A stretch of DNA of 49,701 nt, from NCBI GenBank assembly GCA_002493625.1, contig DKZK01000035.1, forward strand, positions 56,906 through 106,606. Reading direction: 5' to 3'. Numbering within the stretch: the first letter of the stretch is position 1; each line of letters opens with the position of its first letter. The notes under the pieces are model-generated. The model saw only the letters and a list, made by a program, of their open reading frames with translations. It was not told the DNA's origin and did no database searches. The translations under genes were made by a program, and so were the position numbers. Origin of the DNA: Lachnospiraceae bacterium UBA7076. GTDB lineage: Bacteria; Bacillota; Clostridia; Lachnospirales; Lachnospiraceae. Shown piece by piece: positions 7,588 through 15,148 of this stretch.

Positions 7588-9951
7588 ATGGGTGATATCA
7601 GACTGGTAGAGTTAATTGAAACTGAAATACTGCAAAAAATACAGGACAGCTTTTCTTCACTTACGGGCATGGCTGCATTAACCACGGATAAGGATGGTAC
7701 ACCGATTACGAAGGGAAGTAATTTTACTGACTTTTGCATGAAATACACCCGACAGTCAGCAAAGGGGGCTGAAAGGTGTGAAAAGTGTGACAAAATGGGA
7801 GCTGAGATATGCATAGCAAATGGGAAACCCCATGCATATTCCTGTCATGGAGGGCTTATAGATTATGCGGCTCCGATTATGGTACACGGAAAAATGATAG
7901 GTTCATTTATCGGAGGACAGGTGCTTTCCAAGAAACCTGACCTTAATAAATTCCGAAAAATTGCCAGAGAGCTTGAAATAGATGAGGACGAATACATAGA
8001 GGCAGTAAAAAAGGTTGAGGTTATTGATAAGGAACGGATTGACAATGCCGCTGAGGCGCTTGGCAATATTGCTGAGGTTTTGTCAAATCTTGCCTATGGG
8101 CGTTATCTTGCCAATAAGGCAAGGCGTGATACCGAATTTGCAATGCAGGCAAGAACAGAATTTTTTGCAAAGATGTCACATGAAATAAGAACTCCTATTA
8201 ACACAATTATCGGAATGAATGAAATGATTATGCGGGAAAGCAAGGAGGACAACGTCCGCAACTATGCCACGGATATTAATGTTGCAGCTAAATCCATGCT
8301 AAGCATCATAAATGATATTCTTGATTTATCAAAGCTTGATTCAGGAAATATGACGCTGCTTCCTGTCAGATATAATTTTTCTGCGTTGATTAATGATGTA
8401 ATAAACATGACACAAAGCTCCGCTGAGGCAAAAAAACTCAAGCTTGAGGTGTGGGTTTCCCATGACCTTCCAAACATACTTTTTGGTGATGACGTAAGAA
8501 TCAGGCAGATTCTGCTTAATCTTCTTTCAAATGCAGTAAAATATACAAAACGGGGAACCGTTACACTAAGCATAACAAGCGGCGGATATACGGAGCATGG
8601 TGAGGTGAGACTTGTATTTAAGGTTACGGATACTGGGATTGGCATAAAGGAAGAGGACATACCTGAACTATTTAAAGCGTTCAAGAGAATTGATGAAAAT
8701 AAAAACCGATATGTTGAGGGCACCGGACTTGGAATGAATATCACAAATCAGCTTTTATTTCTGATGGGCAGTAAGCTTGAAGTGGAAAGCGTCTATGGTA
8801 AAGGGTCAACATTTTCATTTGTTTTGGAGCAAAAGGTAATAGGACAGGAGATCATAGGCGATATTGAGAGCCATATAAAGCGTTCGTCTCAGGAATATGA
8901 GTACAGCACACTGTTTACGGCACCTGATGTAAAGATTTTGGTTGTGGATGATAATGAGGCTAACCGGAAGGTATTTAAAAACCTTTTAAAAGAGACAAAG
9001 ATAAAGGTTGAGCAGGCAGACAGCGGAAAACAGTGCCTGAAAAAAACAGCAGGAACAAAATATGATATTATATTCTTAGACCACATGATGCCGGAGCTTG
9101 ACGGGGTGGAGACATTCCGGCTTTTAAGAAGTGCAAAGGATAATGCAAATTCAGATACACCGGTAGTTGTCTTAACTGCAAATGCGGTGGTCGGTGCAAG
9201 GGATAAATATCTGGCAGCTGGCTTTGATAATTATTTATCAAAACCGATTATTCCCGAAAATCTGGAGAAGCTTATAGCAGATATGCTTCCCCGTGAAAAG
9301 CTCAGATTTGATATGCCGGTCAGGAAAACTGTCAGGAAGAAAGCCGTTAAGCTGCCTGAGCTTGCCGAGTTTGACTGGACATATGCCATTACGGTATTAA
9401 AAACGCCGGAGCTTATTAAGCAGACTGCCGGGGATTTTTATAAAACAATCGATTATGAGATTGAAAATTTAAATGAAATGTATAAAAATATTGAAGCTTC
9501 TGATATAATGGAACAGTATAAGATAAAAGTTCATTCTTTAAAGAGTACAACTAAAATGATAGGGGCGTTAAGCCTGTCGGGTGTTTCAAGAGTTGCAGAG
9601 GTATATGCCATAAATAAGGATGTGCAGCGGATAAAAAACATTACTCCTATTATCATTGATGAGCTTCAGAAGATAAAGGGGATACTTCACGACTGGGTGG
9701 GGAGTAACAATACCAAGCCGCCCATGGAGGATTATGACGAAATGCGTTCCATTTTAGGTGAGCTTGAAAAGGCGCTTAAGATAAGAAATCTTGACAGGAC
9801 GGATGAGCTTGTGGAATCGCTTTGTGAATATTCTTATGAGGAGGAACTTCAGGAAAAGGTTGATACAATTGCAAAACAGGTTTTAAATCTTCAAATGAAA
9901 AAAGCAGATGAGACATTTGCGGAAATTATGGAAATTATGGAGGGAAAATAA
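7588..9951 (+). CDS. PocR-domain hybrid histidine kinase, cytosolic
   Basis: 787-aa signalling protein with no membrane segment. Order: PocR-type sensory domain (about 1-175), with conserved Cys/His pattern RCEKCD and YSCHGGLIDYAAPI; HisKA with SHEIRTP, phospho-acceptor His198; HATPase with NLLSNAVKYT, DTGIGI and GTGLGMN; receiver with ILVVDDN and FLDHMMP, acceptor Asp498, and LSKPI; then a C-terminal Hpt domain with HSLKSTT, His649. This is a complete internal His-Asp-His relay. PocR domains are thought to sense small organic ligands or redox state; the ligand here is unknown. The next gene, one base downstream, encodes a two-receiver protein and is the likely partner. GGGAGA precedes ATG 7588. 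Confidence 0.9.
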   Translation: MGDIRLVELIETEILQKIQDSFSSLTGMAALTTDKDGTPITKGSNFTDFCMKYTRQSAKGAERCEKCDKMGAEICIANGKPHAYSCHGGLIDYAAPIMVHGKMIGSFIGGQVLSKKPDLNKFRKIARELEIDEDEYIEAVKKVEVIDKERIDNAAEALGNIAEVLSNLAYGRYLANKARRDTEFAMQARTEFFAKMSHEIRTPINTIIGMNEMIMRESKEDNVRNYATDINVAAKSMLSIINDILDLSKLDSGNMTLLPVRYNFSALINDVINMTQSSAEAKKLKLEVWVSHDLPNILFGDDVRIRQILLNLLSNAVKYTKRGTVTLSITSGGYTEHGEVRLVFKVTDTGIGIKEEDIPELFKAFKRIDENKNRYVEGTGLGMNITNQLLFLMGSKLEVESVYGKGSTFSFVLEQKVIGQEIIGDIESHIKRSSQEYEYSTLFTAPDVKILVVDDNEANRKVFKNLLKETKIKVEQADSGKQCLKKTAGTKYDIIFLDHMMPELDGVETFRLLRSAKDNANSDTPVVVLTANAVVGARDKYLAAGFDNYLSKPIIPENLEKLIADMLPREKLRFDMPVRKTVRKKAVKLPELAEFDWTYAITVLKTPELIKQTAGDFYKTIDYEIENLNEMYKNIEASDIMEQYKIKVHSLKSTTKMIGALSLSGVSRVAEVYAINKDVQRIKNITPIIIDELQKIKGILHDWVGSNNTKPPMEDYDEMRSILGELEKALKIRNLDRTDELVESLCEYSYEEELQEKVDTIAKQVLNLQMKKADETFAEIMEIMEGK

Positions 9952-9952
9952 C

Positions 9953-11035
9953 ATGAAAAAAGCATTGCTGATAGGTAAATTCAACACTGTTTTTAAGGAT
10001 CTCTACGATTTTCTTGCTGAAAAGGATGAGTTTATTCATATTCAGGTGTGTCCTGAACACATAGAATCGGTTAAAAGCATCATAAAAATGACAAATCCGG
10101 GGCTTATCATAGTAAGTCTTATAAACTTAGATAAGGAATATCAGAGCCTTTTTGCATTTATCAGGCTTAAATATGAGGAAATCCCTGTGCTTTGTATAGG
10201 AACGGAGGCTGAACAAAGGCTTTTTGATGCATTTTTGGAAACTGCCCAGTTCCAGACCATAACACGTCCCTGTACGAACAGAAACATATGGACACACGTA
10301 AAGGCAATACTTAACATATCAGAAAAGCCTAAAACTGACGGTGCAAAGCTTAAGGCATATTCAGATACAATGACTGAGGAAGAACTTGAGCGTGAACTGG
10401 AAGAAAAAATCGGAAGACGAATGGATAAAAGACTGGAGGAGCAGAAGAAAAGAACGGTCACATTCAGGGATAACCGTCAAAGCACCATTGATGATGATTT
10501 GGACGATTCATGGATTGACGAGGCACTTGCAAAACAGACCAAGGCTGCATATCAGGCCAAAACCATGCAGAAAACAGAATCTATGCAAAATGTAAAAGCG
10601 GAACAGCAGAATACAGAAAAAACTACACTGGCGTCTCAACCGGCAAAGGAGGAGATTCTGCCGGCGGTAAGTAAAAAAATAAGGGTTCTTTTGGTGGATG
10701 ACAATCCAATCCAGTTAAGGGCGCTCAGAAGCGCTCTGATGCATGATTATGAAGTGCTTATGGCTGTATCGGGAGAGGAGTCGATTGAGGTTATGAACAA
10801 TGAACATCCCGATATAGTGTTTTTGGATTATGCGATGCCCGGCTATGATGGGAAAAAGGTGCTTGAGACAGTGCGCCAGTCAGAAAATTTAAAAAACATG
10901 CCGGTTGTTTTCCTTACGGGAATACAGGATAAAAGAGAGATTATGAGCCTTGTGGCGTTAAAGCCAAACGGATATATGGTGAAACCTCCCGATATAGAAA
11001 TGATTAAGAAAACAATAAAAAAATTAGTGGGATAA
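9953..11035 (+). CDS. Two-receiver response protein without DNA-binding domain
   Basis: 360 aa. Residues 1-125 look like a receiver fold (MKKALLIGKF, NPGLIIVSLIN, IPVLCIGTE) but lack the acidic pocket and phospho-acceptor, so it is a pseudo-receiver. Residues 130-240 are a charged Gln/Lys/Glu-rich linker. Residues 240-360 are a full receiver: VLLVDDNPIQ, VFLDYAMPGYDG with Asp292 as acceptor, VVFLTG, MVKPPD. There is no DNA-binding or enzymatic output, so it probably acts by protein contact or as a phosphate shuttle for the hybrid kinase one base upstream. ATG 9953 follows GGAGGG. A hairpin starts eight bases after the stop. Confidence 0.85.
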   Translation: MKKALLIGKFNTVFKDLYDFLAEKDEFIHIQVCPEHIESVKSIIKMTNPGLIIVSLINLDKEYQSLFAFIRLKYEEIPVLCIGTEAEQRLFDAFLETAQFQTITRPCTNRNIWTHVKAILNISEKPKTDGAKLKAYSDTMTEEELERELEEKIGRRMDKRLEEQKKRTVTFRDNRQSTIDDDLDDSWIDEALAKQTKAAYQAKTMQKTESMQNVKAEQQNTEKTTLASQPAKEEILPAVSKKIRVLLVDDNPIQLRALRSALMHDYEVLMAVSGEESIEVMNNEHPDIVFLDYAMPGYDGKKVLETVRQSENLKNMPVVFLTGIQDKREIMSLVALKPNGYMVKPPDIEMIKKTIKKLVG

Positions 11036-11043
11036 TTACATAG

Positions 11044-11118
11044 GGCTGTCACATTAAAATATTTATAGCATAATAGCAAAAATATGCAGTTTCTATAAAT
11101 GTTTTTAATGTGACAGCC
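11044..11118 (+). terminator. Long hairpin after the receiver gene
   Basis: GGCTGTCACATTAAAA (11044-11059) pairs perfectly with TTTTAATGTGACAGCC (11103-11118), and the stem continues with ATTTATAG / CTATAAAT inside. It starts eight bases after the stop codon, where a terminator is expected. It lacks a long T-run on the plus strand (only CTTATATT follows). Its tip GGGCTGT resembles the palindromic elements at 19704 and 24709, so it may belong to that repeat class. Confidence 0.7.
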
Positions 11119-11290
11119 TTATATTGTACAGGCGGCTTCTGATGCCGTGTAATCTTGTGAACGCATCCGATGCTTCCTGACCGTCTGTATATTCCGGCAG
11201 GTATTTCATTTCGGGGCTTACATCATTTACTGTTGCCTTTGTGTTTAATATAATTTTTTGTTTTGGTTACCTGCTTTTCAATGTTGTAAA
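11105..11290 (-). pseudogene. Decayed fragment of an Rpn/PD-(D/E)XK nuclease-like gene
   Basis: Read on the minus strand, a short open frame gives PKQKIILNTKATVNDVSPEM followed by KYLPEYTDGQEASDAFTRLH and stops inside the hairpin at 11105. This resembles the C-terminal part of Rpn-type PD-(D/E)XK transposase-like nucleases, which have a KVFLNTKGTN..EVSPEL..LLDYV pattern. Another frame just upstream reads NTVYNIEKQVTKTK, suggesting a frameshift near 11245. There is no start codon, ribosome binding site or catalytic domain, so it is a remnant. The family assignment rests on memory of the motif and is tentative. The remaining sequence of this gap holds nothing else I can identify. Confidence 0.45.
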
Positions 11291-11303
11291 CCGTGTTTTG
11301 TTC

Positions 11304-12524
11304 CTACAGCAGATGTGATATATCAAGATATTTTGGCACCCCTGCTTCGTATTCAATCGAAACCTCACCTAAGACGAGTGGCGCTAAATATTCGGTCATT
11401 TCGTCTGTAACATTATTTTTTTCATTGTTTATCCAGTTTAACGGAACTGCTTTAGCCTTGTTTGCCACATCACATACAGGTACTGATGAAAGCTCATAGC
11501 TGTAAGGGGAGTTACCTGTACGGTTCAATGTTGTCATGAATCCTGTTTTGCCGTCAAGGACAAGGGATACCGCTTTCATGCCAAGCGCAAAGGATTCATC
11601 CAAATCTGCTTTTGAAGCCATGTGACCGGCGCATCTTTGCAATACGTTGACCTCTACGGAGCGAACCTTTATTCCAAGACGATTTTTCACAAGCTGTTCC
11701 AGGTATTTTCCTGCACCGGAAAGCTGTGCATGCCCAAATTTATCTGCGGCGGCTGAGGTGGCAGATAAATAGACACCGTCTGCGTCGTGGATGCCCTCTG
11801 ACACGGCAACGATAATATTTTGATGTGTGTGAAGCAAATGTTTTATATCAGATAAAAATGCTTCCTCATCAAATGCTGCCTCAGGAAGATATATGAGATG
11901 GGGAGCCGGATTTTTGGGATTGCGTGCAAGAACGGATGCTGCCGTGAGCCACCCTGCATCTCTGCCCATAATCTCCACAATCGTTACGCTTTCCACATCA
12001 TATATATATGTGTCGTAAGCAATTTCCCTGATAGACCCTGCTATATATTTTGCGGCAGAGCCAAAGCCGGGCGTATGATCCGTGCAGACCAAATCATTGT
12101 CGATGGTTTTCGGCACTCCGGCAATTTTTATATCGCTGCCGATGGAATCGGCATAGGCAGACAGCTTATCCACAGTATCCATGGAATCATTTCCGCCGAT
12201 ATAAAAAAATGCCCCAATATTCATTTTGTCAAATACTTTAAATATTTCCTTGTATAAGGTTACGTCCTCTGCCATGCCAGGAAGCTTGAAACGGCATGAC
12301 CCTAAATACATAGCAGGGGTAATTTTAAGCGCCTCAATAAATTCGGGCGTGCTTTTTGTAAGGTCAAGAAAATGCTCACGAAGGACACCCTGTATGCCGT
12401 GAACAGCGCCGTATATAAGATTAAAACAATCACTGTCTGTTATTCCCTTGATTATGCCTGCCAGCGAGGCGTTAATAGCAGCCGTAGGTCCACCGGACTG
12501 GGCAACGATACAATTTTTTTTCAT
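11304..12524 (-). CDS. pfp: Pyrophosphate-dependent 6-phosphofructokinase
   Basis: 406-aa cytosolic enzyme converting fructose-6-phosphate to fructose-1,6-bisphosphate in glycolysis. The phosphoryl donor can be read from two positions: GGNDS carries Asp where ATP enzymes have the second Gly of GGDGS, and PKTIDND carries Lys where ATP enzymes have Gly. Both mark the PPi-dependent type. SGGPTAAINAS is the N-terminal loop, and MGRDAGWLTA follows. GGN in place of GGD is a minor variation. The start at 12524 follows GGAGAG; an ATG four codons upstream overlaps that site. A good promoter lies 28 bases upstream. It is transcribed away from the unknown gene at 12750. Confidence 0.9.
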   Translation of the reverse strand: MKKNCIVAQSGGPTAAINASLAGIIKGITDSDCFNLIYGAVHGIQGVLREHFLDLTKSTPEFIEALKITPAMYLGSCRFKLPGMAEDVTLYKEIFKVFDKMNIGAFFYIGGNDSMDTVDKLSAYADSIGSDIKIAGVPKTIDNDLVCTDHTPGFGSAAKYIAGSIREIAYDTYIYDVESVTIVEIMGRDAGWLTAASVLARNPKNPAPHLIYLPEAAFDEEAFLSDIKHLLHTHQNIIVAVSEGIHDADGVYLSATSAAADKFGHAQLSGAGKYLEQLVKNRLGIKVRSVEVNVLQRCAGHMASKADLDESFALGMKAVSLVLDGKTGFMTTLNRTGNSPYSYELSSVPVCDVANKAKAVPLNWINNEKNNVTDEMTEYLAPLVLGEVSIEYEAGVPKYLDISHLL

Positions 12525-12551
12525 AGTGCTCTCCATTGCTTTTATCTTTGC

Positions 12552-12580
12552 ATTATCATTATTAAAACGTGTAATGTCAA
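12552..12580 (-). promoter_or_regulatory. Sigma-A promoter of the phosphofructokinase gene
   Basis: On the minus strand TTGACA (12580-12575) and GATAAT (12557-12552) are 17 bases apart. Transcription would start near 12545, giving a leader of about 20 bases before the start codon at 12524. On the opposite strand an extended -10, TGCTATAAT, with TATAAT at 12662-12667, could serve the divergent gene at 12750; its -35 is poor. Confidence 0.75.
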
Positions 12581-12749
12581 TCAATATCTGATGACAAGGA
12601 TTGACAGATAAAGGATAGCATATTCTGTAAAAAATAGCTACATTTACTTTGCTGAAAATGCTATAATGATGTAATATCAATATAGTCAGATAGGATAGAA
12701 AATAAGTGCGCGTGTCCGGCAAGCTGAGATATGCAAGGAGAAAGTATAG

Positions 12750-13472
12750 ATGAGTGGCAGGAAATGGTTTGCCTTGAATAAAAGATTATATTATCCCAGA
12801 TTTAACAGTGATGTAATTGAGAAAATACTAATTATTTGCGGGGCTGTATTATGTATCTGTTTTTTAATCATTAATTTTGTTTTTGGGAAAAAAGATTTAG
12901 CAGGTGTTTTTTGGGGGCTGTGCCTTTCGGCATGGTATTGTCCTGCCCTATTGTTTCTCTTTAAATTGAGTGAGGGATATGTTGTTTTGGATGACGGTAT
13001 TTCCTTTAGATACAGATTTATGAAAAACAAATTACTATATAATGATATTAAATGCATCATTATTTCAAATGGGAATGGTAATTACAGAATTGTAAAAACT
13101 CCTTATGTTACCGTTATCGGCGGAGAACAGGATGAAATTCTGCGGTACTGTACAGATAGCCCGAAAAGGCATGTATTGACAAGTAATGATATCAGGTATT
13201 ATCTGGGTGAGAAAATTGGATTTTACTACCCGGATAATATGTGGAAGATATTTAAAAAGGGTTCGTCTGTTATTTATAATTACCTATTTGTGTGGAACGA
13301 GAGAGAAATGCATAAAATTTTCAAAGGGTATTTGGGTGACTATTATATTGCTGCATCAGTTCTTGAGAATTATGATGATGAATTTGCTGACATTGTAAAA
13401 AAGTATAATATAAGCAGTGAACAAATAAAGGTTATTGATGATTCAATAAAAGGGAAATTTATATGGAATTAG
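12750..13472 (+). CDS. Uncharacterised two-pass membrane protein
   Basis: 240 aa, not recognised. Two hydrophobic segments (about 26-46 and 55-75) form an N-terminal hairpin; the remainder is soluble and rich in aromatic and charged residues, with a beta-like segment KNKLLYNDIKCIIISN and IVKTPYVTVIGGEQDEI that recalls a membrane-proximal PH-like fold seen in many small Firmicutes membrane proteins. This fold comparison is a guess. AAGGAG precedes ATG 12750. The gene lies 27 bases before the lipoprotein gene at 13500, likely in one operon. AT content and codon use look more relaxed than in the flanking housekeeping genes. Confidence 0.75.
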   Translation: MSGRKWFALNKRLYYPRFNSDVIEKILIICGAVLCICFLIINFVFGKKDLAGVFWGLCLSAWYCPALLFLFKLSEGYVVLDDGISFRYRFMKNKLLYNDIKCIIISNGNGNYRIVKTPYVTVIGGEQDEILRYCTDSPKRHVLTSNDIRYYLGEKIGFYYPDNMWKIFKKGSSVIYNYLFVWNEREMHKIFKGYLGDYYIAASVLENYDDEFADIVKKYNISSEQIKVIDDSIKGKFIWN

Positions 13473-13499
13473 TGACATTCAATAAGAGGAGAAGAAAAA

Positions 13500-14726
13500 A
13501 TGAAACGATTAAAAAAAGTCCAAATGTTATTGTTGCTGCTTTTTATGGGAATTTGTATGTTATCCGGCTGTAATTCCGTAACAGATGATGAGAGCGCAGA
13601 TTCAGAACAATCTTCCTCATGGGAAGATATTGCCAAACTTGGAGTGCCGGAGGATATGCTGGCATATTGGATGGTATTGAACAGCAGACAACCCTTTGTC
13701 AGTACGGATGAAGGGCATCAGGAGTTTTATTGGGACGAATATTTCTGGCAGTTGGGAGAGCCTGTGGGACAGCATGAGGCAAACCGTTTTATGATTGCAG
13801 ATATGAATGGGGATGGAGCAAACGAGATTATTTTGGAGTGTATGCCGGAATCTGTGATGCTTCTTCATTATGAGGACGGAACGGTATACAGTTACCAATT
13901 TGTATTCCGGGGAATGAAAAGAATCCATAACAATGGTATTTATGAGGGCTCCAATGGAGCGGCAAATACCGTCTATCTTAGACTTACAGAGCTTGATAAA
14001 GACGGTTATACGGAAGGAGCACTTGCATCTGTGGATGATGGCTATTATGAGGTCGAAGGCGCAGAGACGACAGGTGAAGAATTTCGTGATTATGTGCTGC
14101 AGAATATAGAAAGCGCTGAGTTAGCTGAGACTATGGACTTTACGGAAGATATGCTTGATAAATGTCTATTGGGAGATTTATCGGAAGAAGAAATTTCTAT
14201 TGTAAGGAATGCTCCCGCATATGAGATGCAGACAAGTGAAAAGTACGATTTATCAAGGGAAGAAATATCAGCTTATTTTGCAGTAATGTCAGGTGAAAAA
14301 AGCTTTATCAGTGTCACAGATGATAATCAGGAATATTATTTAAACGATTATCATCTGAGAAGGGGAAAATATGATGAAGATTTTCGGTTTCAATATTTTA
14401 GTATTGCAGATATGGATCAGGATGGCATATATGAGCTTGTTCTTACCGGGGGACTTGATATTACACAAATTATGCATTATGAGGAAGGACAGGTGTACAG
14501 CTATCAATTTGATTATTATGATGAAATAGGCGCAATTGCAAACGATGGCGTTTTTGTAACAGGTCCTCCGTATGATAGCGGTTATGGAAAAATTGTATGT
14601 TTTAAAAAGGATGGGGTCGTAACAGAGCCTGTTGATAATCATAGCAGTATTAATGATGATAGGATAAGATACAATTTTCTCTCAGAGGAAACAATGAATC
14701 AATGTCAGGAACAGGCGGTAAAGTGA
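13500..14726 (+). CDS. Lipoprotein with duplicated D-x-D-x-D-G-like modules
   Basis: 408 aa, function unknown. The N terminus has a signal peptide with a lipobox LSGC (Cys near residue 24), so it should be anchored to the outer face of the membrane. The mature part is a tandem duplication: each half has a segment with YWDEYFWQLG or YYLNDYHLRRG, then a calcium-loop-like motif (IADMNGDGANEIIL, IADMDQDGIYELVL), then LHYEDGTVYSYQF or MHYEEGQVYSYQF. Such FG-GAP/dockerin-like loops usually bind Ca2+. GAGGAG precedes the ATG. A Ca-dependent surface role is inference. Confidence 0.85.
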   Translation: MKRLKKVQMLLLLLFMGICMLSGCNSVTDDESADSEQSSSWEDIAKLGVPEDMLAYWMVLNSRQPFVSTDEGHQEFYWDEYFWQLGEPVGQHEANRFMIADMNGDGANEIILECMPESVMLLHYEDGTVYSYQFVFRGMKRIHNNGIYEGSNGAANTVYLRLTELDKDGYTEGALASVDDGYYEVEGAETTGEEFRDYVLQNIESAELAETMDFTEDMLDKCLLGDLSEEEISIVRNAPAYEMQTSEKYDLSREEISAYFAVMSGEKSFISVTDDNQEYYLNDYHLRRGKYDEDFRFQYFSIADMDQDGIYELVLTGGLDITQIMHYEEGQVYSYQFDYYDEIGAIANDGVFVTGPPYDSGYGKIVCFKKDGVVTEPVDNHSSINDDRIRYNFLSEETMNQCQEQAVK

Positions 14727-14770
14727 ATATAAAAACTTGTAAAACTTCCATTATTTTCACTAATATTTAC

Positions 14771-14799
14771 TTGAAAATAGCATATAATTATTATATAAT
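14771..14799 (+). promoter_or_regulatory. Strong sigma-A promoter ahead of the 6S-like RNA
   Basis: TTGAAA (14771-14776) and a perfect TATAAT (14794-14799) are 17 bases apart. Transcription would start near 14806, 45 bases after the -35 of an intergenic region that contains no protein gene until 15149. A second possible promoter, TTGTCA 14834-14839 and TATATA 14857-14862, also with a 17-base spacer, overlaps the 5' end of the RNA structure. Confidence 0.8.
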
Positions 14800-14855
14800 T
14801 AACAAAAGGCAATATCAATTATGATAACGGATGTTGTCAGGTTGATCATTGATAC

Positions 14856-15046
14856 ATATATATCTGGAATGCTCGATAATTCCTGTTTATTTTGAACCTA
14901 CATTTACTTTAAACGGGATTCCTACAGCGTAGTAATATGTCAGGCCTCCGATTGCAGTGGAAGACAAAAAAACTATGTGCGGTTGCCCACCTAGCGTTGC
15001 TAGGAGTCAAAAGGCAGGAACCGGCATTCTGGATATATATTTTTTT
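14856..15046 (+). ncRNA. ssrS: 6S-like regulatory RNA
   Basis: About 190 nt folding as one long rod. The ends pair: ATATATATCTGGAATG (14856-14871) with CATTCTGGATATATAT (15025-15040), allowing G-U pairs; TTCCTG (14880-14885) with CAGGAA (15015-15020); then, across an asymmetric internal bubble, GATTCCTACAGCG (14917-14929) with CGTTG-C-TAGGAGTC (14995-15008). Seven T follow the 3' arm at 15041, as in an intrinsic terminator. Size, closing stem, central bubble and free-standing promoter fit 6S RNA, which binds the housekeeping RNA polymerase. The assignment is structural only; I could not match a sequence consensus, so another structured RNA is possible. Confidence 0.6.
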
Positions 15047-15090
15047 GCGCAGACTACTGTGATTTTTGATTTGTATTTATATTTACGGAT

Positions 15091-15148
15091 GAATTTTATT
15101 TCCGCAAGCAACAGACCAGGTGACTGCCTGCGGCGGGGTCTTTGACTT
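15091..15148 (+). promoter_or_regulatory. Small structured element overlapping the ribosome binding region of the SpoIID-like gene
   Basis: CCGCA (15102-15106) pairs with TGCGG (15129-15133). Within that loop AGACC (15113-15117) can pair with GGTCT (15137-15141) just outside, allowing a pseudoknot or two competing folds. The only Shine-Dalgarno-like purine run, GGCGGGG, lies in this structure, and ATG 15149 follows eight bases later. The 17-base string GCGGGGTCTTTGACTTA recurs exactly at 49162-49178, preceded in both places by ATTTTATTT and CCGC. Confidence 0.6.

Noticed and set aside
12372..12611. Open frame on the strand opposite the PPi-phosphofructokinase
   Set aside because: Shadow of a well-supported gene; no motif or ribosome binding site.
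14957..15145. 62-aa open frame between the lipoprotein and SpoIID-like genes
   Set aside because: It lies across the 6S-like RNA and the structured element, with no ribosome binding site.
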